Source: Nipponacmea schrenckii (Eukaryota; Mollusca; Gastropoda; Lottiidae). Taken from it: a stretch of 64,000 nt of DNA. Shown piece by piece: positions 23,810 through 36,400 of this stretch (its first letter is position 1; each line of letters begins with the position of its first letter). The position numbers were made by a program, and so were the translations under genes. A model generated the notes under the pieces. The model did no database searches. It had not been told where the DNA came from and saw only the letters and a list, made by a program, of their open reading frames with translations. The DNA lies in assembly GCA_030562195.1 (NCBI GenBank), contig JAUJPP010000005.1, positions 40,597,106 through 40,661,105 on the forward strand, written 5' to 3'.

Positions 23810-24725
23810 ATCTTTTTAGCATATCTTCGCCTGTTTGAGCTATTTCTTTCCTGTTTAGCTATTTTTCCCCTATTTGACTATTTCTTCCCCTTTGAGTATT
23901 TATCCCCCGTTTAGCTATTTTCCCCCGTTTGAGCATTTCTATCCCTATTTGACTATGTTTCGACCTGTTTGGTATTCTTTTTGCATTTTCATTAGCTATT
24001 TCCCCCTGTTTGAGCTATTTTCCCCCCTTTGAGCTATTTTCTCCCTAGTTTGAGCTATTTCTTCCCCTGTTTGAGCTATTTCTCCCCCCTTTGAGCTATA
24101 TCTCCCCCTGTTTGAGCTATTTCTTCCCCTGTTTGAGCTATTTTCCTGCCTGTTTGAGCTATTTCTCCCCTTTTGAGCTTTTCTTCCCCTGTTTGAGCTA
24201 TTTCTTCCCCGTTTGAGCTATTTCTCCCCCCGTTTGAGCTATTTCTCTCCCCTATTTGAGCTATTTCTTCCCCTGTTTGAGCTATTTCTTCCCCTGTTTG
24301 AGTTTTTTTTCCCCTGTTTGAGACTATTCTTCCCCTGATTTTGAGCTATTTCTCCCCCCGTTTGAGCTATTTCTCCCATTTGAGCTATTTCTCTCCCCTA
24401 TTTGAGCTATTTCTCCCCCCGTTTGAGCTATATCTCTCCCCTGTTTGAGCTATTTCTTCCCCTGTTTGAGCTATTTCTTCCCCTGTTTGAGCTATTTCTT
24501 CCCCTGTTTGAGCTATTTCTTCCCCTATTTGAGCTATTTCTTCCCCTGTTTGAGCTATTTCTCCCCCCGTTTGAGCTATATCTCTCCCCTGTTTGAGCTA
24601 TTTCTTCCCCTGTTTGAGTTTTTTTTCATTCTGTCTGGACTGATTCTCCACCCCCCCCCCCCCTCCCCATTTGATCTATTTCTTCCCCTGTTTGTGCTAT
24701 TTCTCAGCCCGTTTCAGCTATTGGT
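23810..24725. repeat. 21-bp minisatellite
   Basis: A degenerate unit TTTGAGCTATTTCTTCCCCT(G) repeats about 40 times, very regular at 24440-24600. Because 21 is divisible by 3, it opens a frame that repeats FELFLPL, which I do not take as coding. It ends at a poly-C run near 24650-24666. Confidence 0.9.
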
Positions 24726-24744
24726 TCAGACACCATTCATCTCT

Positions 24745-25757
24745 TTGGCATATTAATCTAACCGGGTTTCTCAGTCGTTATGTAAATCAGACGAATACAC
24801 GAGTTGGTCTATAGTTAGAATAACCTTGATTTGAACTAAAAATAGACTTAACTGAGATATCAAGAGTTCCTGTTATCGTCAACTAGTGCCAACTTTCTGT
24901 GAGCGGAAATGACGTTTAACTAGTGTGATCTATATTGTTATTCAGTTAAAACTAGATATGAATCGACGTTGAGTTTAACTTGGAATTTACCTAACTTTAA
25001 CCAATTGGTACGTAATGACATTTTAGACTTTCGCGAATTTAAAGGGGCGTTATGCCACTTTCAGAGTTACTTTTATTTTCCAATGTACTGATTTTCAGCC
25101 ACCGTATCCCCAGTGTGAAAATACCAGTCACACTGAGGCACATCGCAATAACATTACAGCCTAATGCAGAACGACGAACTTTTAAACGAACAATCTTAAA
25201 AAACATGTTTCGATCATTTTGTTCGCCGTATGTGGATTCCAGAAACACTGAGGCAAGATATAACTATACGTTTACTCCCACTCCAAGTTTAGTACCCATC
25301 AACTTTATTATATTGGTTTGCTACTATATAGGGAATTTCGGTGCACATCTAACTAATTTGTAGAGTCTACATTGTTGAGTTATTTTGTTGTGTCAACTTG
25401 ACATTCGATTTGTATTACAGGTTTGTTTACGGAAAATATAATCATTAAGTTTATGCATGATTAAGTTCAAATATTTTTATTATATATTATAAATATATTT
25501 ATCTAAAAATTAAACACATTTGACTTCACTTATAACGTTTTGAGCCTTGAAGGCATCTTTAGTACCGGTACTATAGCAAACATTTATCCGTTTACAATCA
25601 AACTTGTCTAAAGAAAGCAATAATTTTTAATTTACCTTCTATTGTATAATGGTGTCTTATGCTTCTGATAAGATTAACAAATAAAAAAACGAGCAATGCC
25701 ATGCACTGTGCAAAAGGGCAATTGTGACTTATTCGATTGTCGAATTCGATGGATCTT
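24745..25757. other. Intergenic, nothing recognised
   Basis: AT-rich unique DNA with open frames shorter than 105 codons and no recognisable protein. Confidence 0.4.
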
Positions 25758-26072
25758 AAAGGGATACGTCTTATTTTAGTTCTCAAGAATGGTCAATATG
25801 AGTATATATTCATCAGGGAATTTACCTGGTGTCATAAAGTAACAGAATCCCTTAACATCTGGAAAACTCACAAAAAAGTCATTTTTTCAATCAATCAATC
25901 AATTTATTAAGCGTGTTTTAATAATCAAATGCATCTTTATGGATAATTACTTAGTTTTTTGGATATTTATTTATTTTTTTATGTTATTTTGGCAGCAGCT
26001 ATATTTACTGATGAATAGAGCTCCTATTATTCAAGTTTAAAATTTTCATGTTTTATGTTCATTATACGACCG
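25758..26072. mobile_element. AAAGGGATAC MITE, copy 1
   Basis: The left end AAAGGGATACGTCTTATTTT and body match the copies at 27755 and 40293: CAAGAATGGTCAATATGAGT, then AATAATCAAATGCATCTTTA, then GGCAGCAG. The right inverted repeat is degraded. Confidence 0.75.
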
Positions 26073-26079
26073 ATTATCA

Positions 26080-27336
26080 CTTCAACTTTCAAACGTGGAT
26101 GATTTCTGGATTTCTGGATTTCTGGACTTAAAGACCTAGGTTTTGTCGGTCAAATGTGGAGATTATTACTCATTAACCTGACTACTAATTGCCTGTTTCT
26201 AGGACTACGGTATGATTGGTAAAACTAATAGTGAACGTATCCCTTAAATAGATGAAAATAAAACAATGGCGTGAAAGGATGAAGTTAATGATATGACTGA
26301 TGCATTTTTTGATATTTCATTCTGATACTAAAATAGTTTGTGGCATCTGGTATGAAAACAGTTTCAAAGCAATTAGTCACTTCTTTTTTTTTAGCTCGCC
26401 GTGAGACTTTTTACAAAAAAAAACCCAACAAAACAAAAAAACACACACACACACAGCATGAAGGTAAAGGCATGTTGACCTTGCAACAGACAGAATAAAA
26501 AAACACTCGATTTTCTGTAATGGCAAGAAACAAGTGTGGAGAATACGAATAGTCATACCGGGCCTGTATCCAGCCTTCAAACCTATAAGGAGGGGGGGAG
26601 GGAGGGCGGGGAAATGACTGTTAGAGGGGTCAGGACAATAGACGTTCTCTGATTGAATATTTTTTAAGGGGGTGGATTGGGGAAGAAAAATTTCTCCTAA
26701 TCACCTCCCCCCCCCCCTCTTCCCCCCTAGCTACGGCAGATTGAGTCGATCCCTCACACGACTGTCGTATCTATTACCTTGGGAACTAGCTTACTGACGA
26801 CTTCGGAGATGCAGACTTATCTCTCTTGTACATATATTGTGTATTATCATTAACCATATTACAATATTACCTCGCCTAAAGGTATGACAAATTACATTGT
26901 AGTACTCGTCTTATAAACACTGGCGATATCAACACCTGGTTTATTCCCCTGTCGTATTCAATATAAAAGACAATTATATCTGTGTTAATAGTAGACTACA
27001 TTAATAAAACTAACACTTGCTATACAGTTTCTCTAATTCGGTATCGATTAGACGCAGGTATACAGAATAATACCTTTACAGGTAGCTGTATTACTTTAAT
27101 AAAAGGAAAACCTTATAGTTACTGTGTTTTATATAAAATTTAGTAAGTTGGTGAATTTCTTAAAACTCAATAGATACCCTCGTTAAGCCTTGGAAGTTTG
27201 AGTATCCGAAAAGGTAACACGTTACGGGAAAGGAAACGTAATAATTTTGCAAAAATTTCACAAACACTCTTATCCCATATAACCTTCCATACTTTAATTT
27301 TAACTTTCGTTTTCATTTTTGAATTTCGTATTTCAG
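26080..27336. other. Intergenic or upstream region, no exon seen
   Basis: This contains low-complexity runs (poly-A/CA near 26415-26455, G- and C-rich patches at 26585-26725). It may hold a promoter or untranslated exon of the SLC26 gene, but nothing can be fixed from sequence alone. Confidence 0.4.
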
Positions 27337-27481
27337 AATATGTTGCAAGTGTAGAAATTAAAGGTGCTTGATACGAGGAAGATATGAAGATGTTGTTAAG
27401 GAGTGTGAAGATGATAGATTACTGAAAGTGAAATGAGTAACGTTAAATATGAATATCAAAAACTTGATCAAGATGATAAAG
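27337..27481 (+). CDS. SLC26 alternative first coding exon 1a
   Basis: A good acceptor (TTTCGTATTTCAG) precedes 27337, and GTAAGTGTT follows 27481. The ATG at 27433 opens 16 codons ([16 protein letters not shown]) plus one base, so the exon ends in phase 1. That fits the AA-TTA-TAT start of exon 2 at 36509. An in-frame TAG lies upstream. Joined to exon 2, it makes the longest predicted product (809 residues). The acceptor implies a further untranslated exon upstream that I cannot locate. Confidence 0.6.
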
Positions 27482-30400
27482 GTAAGTGTTATACCTAGAG
27501 ATATAATAGAATAATATAGTTTTTATATATAACTCTATGGTGTTATACCGGTGTTAAAACACTAAAACACTGTTGAATATACGTATTACAATAGATTCAT
27601 AGTCGTCTTAATATGTTTGCATTTTAGATAAACGCTTCTAAAACATAGAACCATCAGTAGGCCCTAACGTTATTATAAAGTTCTCTGTGTTTAAAAGGAC
27701 AGATTTGTTTGACATACCTTAGTTTCAGAAACGAGATTTCTAGTTAAGGTGCTAATAGGTCTTAGCATGAACATAGAATTTTAGTTTTCAAGAATGGTCA
27801 ATATGACTATATATTCATCAGTGAACTTACCTGGTGTCTAAAGTAACAGAATCTCTTAAAATCGTGAAAACGCGCAAAACTAAGTCATTTTTTAAAAACG
27901 TTTAATCAATTTATTAAGTGTTTTTCAATAATCAAATGCATCTTTATGGATAATTACTTAGTTTTTTTTTTATATTTATTCATATTTTGTTTATGTTATT
28001 TATGGCAGCAGGTATATATCTACTGATGAATAGAGCTCTTATTGGTCAAATTTGAAAAGTTCAAATTTTATGTTCATTCTAAGACCTATTATCCCTTTAA
28101 GCTTATCAATAATAGTGTTCACAGATCACCGTCTAACTTTAATCCTTCAAATACACGTGTGTCCAGAATTTTCCGTTTTTAAAAGTTAAAATGGCAGCTA
28201 GTCATTTCTTGAAGAGACTGATAAAGAATTCGAAGGTTTAAATTCCTAGTGCGAACGAATTATCTAAGTATAAAAGTCAGGTTTCAATAACTTTCTAAAG
28301 TTTAATATTGATGACTTTGATTGAGTTGTTTGGGAAAGGGTGTTGCATCTCTATTGATAGATTTGGGCGGAAAATAGAATGGCACAATGTCACCATGGAA
28401 ACTACACATCGAATTTGAATTCTGACAAGGGGAAACGATTCATTAGCTTGATATTATTTTTTATACTGCTGGGCAAAAATAGCTCTAGTTTCTTTCCTTT
28501 CTTATAAGAATAGAAAGTAAGATAGATATAGTACATGTATATATATTGATTATTATATCAGAGAGAAACTGGCGTGATAATGTAATCAAACATCAAGACA
28601 TATAAATAACCCCGAAATCAATAAATCATTATCGATTATCGATGGTATAGATATCTAGTGTATAGGGATACATAGCAAAGGGCATGAACTAGGGATAAGG
28701 AGACATGCCGTAACACATTATCAACCCACTTCAGTAATTGTGCAAATATCGATTCGTAGCAAGACGACAGTTTTGGGCGTTTTGGGAGTGGTAACTGACA
28801 AACGCTTATCGCCTTCACCGCAGACATCAAATAAGAAATTCATCAAGGGGACTCCTGTTTTATACGCCCACATGAATATGCTACGTTGTACGTTGGTCTG
28901 TCGGTGTGTCGGTCCGCCTGTCCATCGGTCCGTCAATCAACATTTGTGGTAGACACAACTTCCTATGGATTGTAATGAAACTTGGTATGAGCATTGGAAT
29001 TGAAAAGATGGCGCGCAAGTTCGAATTTGACGATTATTCAATTAACAGTTTTTGAGTTATTGCCCTTGACTTAGTAAAATCAGCTCAAAATTTTATTGTG
29101 GGTGCAAAAGAGGCTTTAATTTTCAATGTATTTCGATGAAACTTGGTATGGGCATTGTAATTGATGACGGTTGTTCAGGCAGTTATTGCCTGACTTATGA
29201 TTGAAGTTCAGTGCAGTGCTACTAGTGTGCGTATATTCCCTTGCCTGGCAAGCTATCTTTTCAGTAAACATTAATATTGACTGATCTGAAAATTGTCAAA
29301 AAATAGATAAAATTTGTTTTTATTTATTATCAATTTTGTTAACTGTATAGAACAACAGTATTCTACATACACCATGCGTGGAATCACATTGTTATACATA
29401 TGAATACATTTTAACAGTTATATTTATTATAACATCTATAAAACAATACACTGTAACAGGTAAATTATTGATCTACCAAAAGATATGATTGGCCTAAAGA
29501 CTACCCAGGACAATCCTTCATAACGTTATAACAGGTAAAATAAATAAAATAACGGAATATATAATTTTATGACATGTTTTATGACTGACTTAGATTGATG
29601 AGAAAACTGATAATGACGTAGTTTGATTGACAGCTGACAATCTATCAATAATTTACATGCTATTGTCACGAAAGAACAAAAAAAAAAAAGCAACAACACT
29701 CATACAGTGTTAAATTTCTTAATAAAAGCAAAATATGCTCCTATGTAATAGACTTTTAAAAAGAGTATAAATAAAATATAGTCCATGTTTTTGCATTTAT
29801 AATTTTTAGCAAAAAATAATTGGAAGCAACATCTGGTCTTCAAGTATCGCCATATATAATTATAACTTACTATATAACAAATAAAACATAGATTTGCAGT
29901 TTTAAAATGAAGGTTTGAAAGTGTGCAATTTTAAATGTACGTAATATAATTTACTGCTTTTATTTCTAAACCTTTCTGGCTTATTATGATCAAAAAACAA
30001 ATAGACACTTGAAAACGTTACTTGCTAGTATAATTAAACGTTACCTGTATGCGTAATAAAAAGGTATTTATGTGTAATGAAAGGTTTACCTGTATGTGTA
30101 ATTAACGTTACCTGTATGTGTAATAAAACGTTATCTATATGTGTAATAAAACTTTAACTATAATGTGTAATAAAACGTTACAAGTATATGTAATGAAATG
30201 TTACCTGTATATGTAATGAAATGTTACCTGTATATGTAATGAAACGTTACCTGTATGTGTAATGAAACGTTACCTGTATGTGTAATGAAATGTTACCTGT
30301 ATGTGTAATGAAACGTTACCTGTATGTGTAATGAAACGTTACCTGTATTGTAATGAAACGTTACCTGTATGTGTAATGAAACGTTACCTGTATGTGTAAT

Positions 30401-33400
30401 GAAACTTTACCTATATGTGTAATGAAACGTTACCTGTATGTGTAATGAAATGTTACCTATATGTGTAATGAAAACGTTACCTGTATGTGTAATGAAACGT
30501 TACCTATATGTGTAATGAAACGTTACCTGTATTCGTAATGAAACGTTTACCTATGTATGTGTAATGAAACGTTACCTGTATGTGTAATGAAATGTTACCT
30601 GTATGCGTAATGAAACGTTACCTGTATGTGTAATGAAACGTTACCTGTATGTGAAATGTACCTGTATGTGTAATAAACCGTTACCTGTATGTGTAATGAA
30701 ACGTTACCTGTATGTGTAATGAAACGTTACCTGTATGTGTAATGAAACGTTACCTGTATGTGTAATGAAACGTTACCTGTATGTGTAATAAAACGTTACC
30801 TGTATGTGTAATGAAACGTTACCTGTATGTGTAATGAAACGTTACCTGTATGTGTAATGAAACGTTACCTGTATGTGTATGAAACGTTACCTGTATGTGT
30901 AATAAACGTTACCTGTATGTGTAATAAACGTTACCTGTATGTGTAATGAAACGTTACCTGTATGTGTAATGAAACGTTACCTGTATGTGTAATGAAACGT
31001 TACCTGTATGTGTAATGAAACGTTACCTGTATGTGAAATAAAATGTTGTGTTTAAAAGAATAAATAAAAGTCTACATGTATATCTATAATAATTGTTGTT
31101 TCTAAAGTAACTAGACTTCATAGTAAAAGTGATTTTTTGGTCAATTCAACTTACAATTTATAAATCAAAATTAGACAATTGTTGAATTATTACAATTAAT
31201 ATCGTGGATTATTTAATATTAAAAACATGAATAAAATTTAGAATTTTTGTCTGATTAAAACAGTTGTGATTCAGGTATTAATATTGATTGATCAAATTGA
31301 ACATTTTTACCGGCCTCTCCTCGTTATATCGTCAGTATTTCTTGTCAAACAATCCAAGATCGATCTCTCGAGGTTCATAAATAATTCTAACTAATTACTA
31401 ACTAATAATTTCACTTAGAAAGATATCTATAAAATGGGTAAGTTGTTGTTTTTATTTTTTACACCCAGGAATCGTAGTGGACCGATAAAGATACATAGGG
31501 CCTACTATTTCGGTTTTTTTTTTTTTTTTTAAATTTTTCGTCTCCCTTGTTATCTAATCTTCTTATGGTTTTTTCTTAAACCAATCAAAATCAGTCATGG
31601 AGGATCCGTTTCTTGCTACAAATGACACCATTGTGAGATATAACTCAAAGATACTTCACTTACTAAAAACAGAAAGTGTTAAAATCAACAGCTAAAGTTC
31701 AAAGGTCGTTAACTCAGTATGTTTATAATCTCCAAATTACGACTGTTATAATTAGAATAATAAAGAGTAGAGTGTCACAGTGACACGGGCGGAAATACAA
31801 ATCATATTGCGTAATTAGGGGGTGGTAATTGGGCCTTGTCTTCTTATTTTGGGGGGGGGGGGGTTGTGAAAGATCTTACTTTCAAATCCATATCCGTTGG
31901 TTTTTCTGGGGGGAAGGGGGTAACTAGCCGCCCCTAGCTTCGCAATCCTCTCGATAATTACTTACTTTAAAAGATATCGTTTTTCACAGATATTGTATTC
32001 TTTAATCATCACACCTGACAAGTTTAACTAGTGAAAGAATAATCTTATTGACCATGTTTTTTACAGAGATTCTATTGAATCCATCTAATGAATATGTGTT
32101 CTTATTGACCATGTTCAAGAATTTTAATTTAATGTCTATTCTAAGAGGTATTATTTCTTTAACACCTGGTCTTAATAGAAAAAACACAACTATATTTTGG
32201 GGATTCTTTGTACCATCTGGTTTATGGTCAAACCTCTTGGCTATGATCTTACAATGATAACAACGTAGGTTCACAATTAAGGATCCTTTCTACCAGCTGA
32301 ACCTCTCGGTATTAATCTTTCCTGGATTATCCATAGCCATTTAGAGCTGGATGGGCTGGAATTATGAAAGAAGATGACTTGGACTTTCACACGCCGATCG
32401 ACATAGGTATATAATGTATAACCCTTTAACAATTTTAAGAAGAAGTTCTATAGTAGAATCAACATCGGAAATAATTAAACACCTTGTTATGTGTATTATT
32501 GTATTATTAAAGTAAAATCAAATTAAGATTTATAGAAAATCGATTCCCTGGTAAATTTAGTTATAGAATACGATTGTGTCGAGTTCAACACCGTATAGGC
32601 TACAAGAATGAATATACGGTGAATAATACAAACTTTAATATACACCACACATGTTACAATCTAACTCTGGGTGGTAGGGTCGCTGTGTGTGGGGGGGGGG
32701 GGGGTGTTCAAGGGGTGACAAACAATAAAGATGATTTTGTGGTTCTTCGGCGAATTTCCTGGCATTAATTTTCCTAGACTATCCGTAAATCAGACGGAAT
32801 TCCGAGGAACAAAAAGAAAGAGGATGATTTTATTTGTTGTTGGTAAAACTTCCTCCGGGTATTAATTTGTCCTGGATCGATTTACTGCCCAGTCCACTAT
32901 TAGAGTGAGAAGCAATGGCACGAGAGACATTCTTTAACCCTAGACATCCCTCTCTACCAACGGTTTCTTATCTATCAGTTACCTTAGCAATACAATCATG
33001 TACCTTTAAAACAATTCAAAATATTGTGTTCTTGGCTTTATTCCCAGTTATAAATTAAGGCTATATATTTAGCTTGAAATTATCATCAAAAATGTCTTTT
33101 AAGATATGCACCGGTCTTCCGTTTTCTAACCCCAAAACCTCGAGGACGGAGGAAATATTAGAATAATGATAATTTATGACAGGTCGGGACGGGTGATTTG
33201 AATAAGATGGATGAGAGTAAAAAGTGTCATGTATCGCCTGTCAATAGCTAATCATAAATAATGTGTTAAAACAATAGATGTTGAGGGTGACAATAGACTT
33301 CCTAGTTATTGACTAAGTTACCTGTATTTTTACCTGTTCTACGCTAATTACCTATAGACACCTGCCATAATTTAACAGTCATATTATAAATATCTCTATC

Positions 33401-36400
33401 CCAGACTTTAGTTTACGGTGAAATGAACCAGTGAAAGTCAATAAGTTTCAGTGTTTTAAAAATTCGGATTGCTTGATTGTTCAACTGCCGTGTGTAGTGA
33501 ATGTAATATTCGTGATACATAGTGTTAAAGTAAACTTACCTTTGGACGTATATCAATTCACATAGAAACAAATTTTGGACCATAATACCTTAAAACTTAT
33601 AGATACAAACAGATGTTGGATGTTTTATTAACTAAAAACGGTTATATTGGATAAAATATACTTTAAAGTTTAAAAAATCATCATTTGTTTCTGTTCCTGA
33701 AAAAATCTTAGTAGAGTCCGAAGGATAATCTGGGAAACTGACCTTAAATATTGAATCATATTGAAAAAGTGGATAAAAACGTGAAGTATAATATATAGAT
33801 AGAGAAATGTACTGTTTTTGAGCTATTACTGTCAAGTTAAAGTTTTACTCTTAAACTCAAAATGGCTGGATCAGGTGAGATTTGTTTCATCTGTTTTTTT
33901 TTTAACTCTCTAAATTGTCCTAGACTTGGGAGCCGGACATCAGACTTTTGAAGTATTAAGGATAATAAATTCAGATGACTATACAGATAGCTGATATTCA
34001 GCTCTATCAGCTGGTAAAGTTAATATTTAGATGACTATACAGATAGCTGATATTCAGCTCTATTAGCTGGTAAAGTTAATATTTAGACAACTATACAGAT
34101 AGCTCAAATTGAGTTCTATCAACTGGTAAATTTAATATTAAGATGTCTATACAGATAGCTGAAATTGAGCTCTATCAGCTAGTAAAGTAAATATTTAGAT
34201 GACTATACAGATAGCTGAAATTGAGTTCTATCAACTGGTAAAGTATAACTATTTAGATGAGCTATACAGATAGCTGAAATTGAGTTCTATCAACTGGTAA
34301 AGTTAATATGTAGATGACTATACAGATAGCTGAAATTAAGCTCTATCAGCTGGTAAAGTAAATATTAGATGACTATACCGATAGCTGAAATTAAGCTCTA
34401 TTAGCTGGTAAAGTTAATATTTAGATGACTATACAGATAGCTGATATTGAGCTCTATCAGCTGGTAAAGTTAATATTTAGATAACTATACAGATAGCTGA
34501 AATTGAGCTCTATCAGCTGGTAAATTTAATATTTAGATGACTATACAGATAGCTGAAATTGAGCTCTATCAACTGGTAAAGTTAATATTTAGATAACTAT
34601 ACAGATAGCTGAAATTAAGCTCTATCAGCTGGTAAAGTTAATATTTAGATGACTATACAGATAGCTGATATTGAGCTCTATCAGCTGGTAAAGTTAATAT
34701 TTAGATGACTATACAGATAGCTATATTGAGCTCTATCAGCTGGTAAAGTTAATATTTAGATTACTATACAGATAGCTGAAATTAATCTCTATCAGCTGGT
34801 AAAGTTAATATTTAGATAACTATACAGATAGCTGATATTGAGCTCTATTAGCTGGTAAAGTTAATATTTAGATTACTATACAGATAGCTGTAATTGAGCT
34901 CTATCAACTGGTAAAGTTAATATTTAGATAACTATACAGATAGTTGTAATTGAGCTCTATCAGCTGGTAAAGTTAATATTTAGACAACTATACAGATAGC
35001 TGAAATTGAGCTCTATCAGCTGGTAAAGTTAATATTTAGATGGCCATACTGATAGCTGAAATTAAGTTCTATCAGCTGCTAAAGTTAATATTTAGATGAC
35101 TATACTGATAGCTGAAATTGAGCTCTATCAGCTGGTAAAGTTAATATTAGATGACTATACAGATAGCTGAATTAAGTTCTATCAGCTGGTAAAGTTAATA
35201 TTTAGATTTACTATTAGAATCTATATTGAGCTTATCAGTGTAATTAATTGACACTATCTGTACTATTTAGATTGCTGGTAAATTTAATTAGAGGACTTCA
35301 AAGCTCAGTTGAATCATCATTGGTAAGTAATATAAGATATAAGATAGTATTTGAGACATACTGGTAATGGATATTTAATCTAACAGTTTTACAAAGGGGC
35401 TTCTTTTTCTATCAACGGCTTCAATTTTTTTATGTCAGCTGAAGATAAATTGTGATTACATCCAGTATCTCACGCGACATTCCTAATGGGTTTGGATATA
35501 AATCAAGACAAGGTTGTCATGCTGAAGATCTTGTCTCGGCTAAAACAGAAAAGATCATATTTTATTCATATGTGGCACGTTTATATATAGGAATTTATCA
35601 ACTTCGAGTTTTTGACTTATTGACAGTATCCGGGTAAATCCGCCAATAACCGTGGTACTGTCCGGGATTATTGAGCAGAAAGTATTAGAAGCAAATAAGC
35701 GGAGTATTATATTTCGTAGTCAAGACTTACCCCCCCCCTCCCTTTGTTACTTTCTGTAAGAAAGAGTTACTGTTTGACCTTTGAAGAGTTACACCCGTTG
35801 TCATTTGTCAGTAACAAAACTGTATTATGAACATGTCGAAGAAAATTCTCAAAAGAACTATTTCATTTTCGAAAGAATAGATCTATAATCTGGTGAAATT
35901 GTCACTTAACAGTTTTTTCAGCCCTAAAACATACAGTAAATTTATATTGACAAACAGCGTCCAAGAAAAGTTAAGATGTTTACTACTACAAACAACTTTA
36001 CGGTGTTTTGAATGAACATGAACAATTCCGTTAGATCACGAATGTTTGTAATAACCCAGACACGAAATGACACAACTAGATTTCTTATTTAGAAAAGTTC
36101 AATTTCTGGCTGTGGCACAATGAATAAAAACCTAACGATTGAAGCTTTAATACGAATATAACACTTAATACAATAACAGAAATATTTTGTTATTGGTCTG
36201 GTTCAATATAATAAACTCTACCTACAATATACGTCATGGAGTGATTTGATATACTGGTATTGGTAAATTACCATTATAGTATTATACATAATTGGTCTAA
36301 TTATGAACTTATTACAAATTAACATGGAATGAAATGAATGAATAAACGAACGAACGAATGGATGAATGAACGAATGAATGGATGAACGAACGAATGAATG

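Larger units (their letters stand above)
31041..33861. other. Upstream region of SLC26 with SINE fragments
   Basis: This contains candidate exon 1b, poly-T and poly-G runs (31507-31530, 31851-31863, 32691-32703) and fragments of a dispersed repeat (32180-32400 and 32740-32880). No other exon is visible. Confidence 0.4.

Noticed and set aside
24402..24756. FELFLPL-repeat protein
   Set aside because: This is a 21-bp minisatellite whose period keeps the frame open. Neighbouring units are degenerate.
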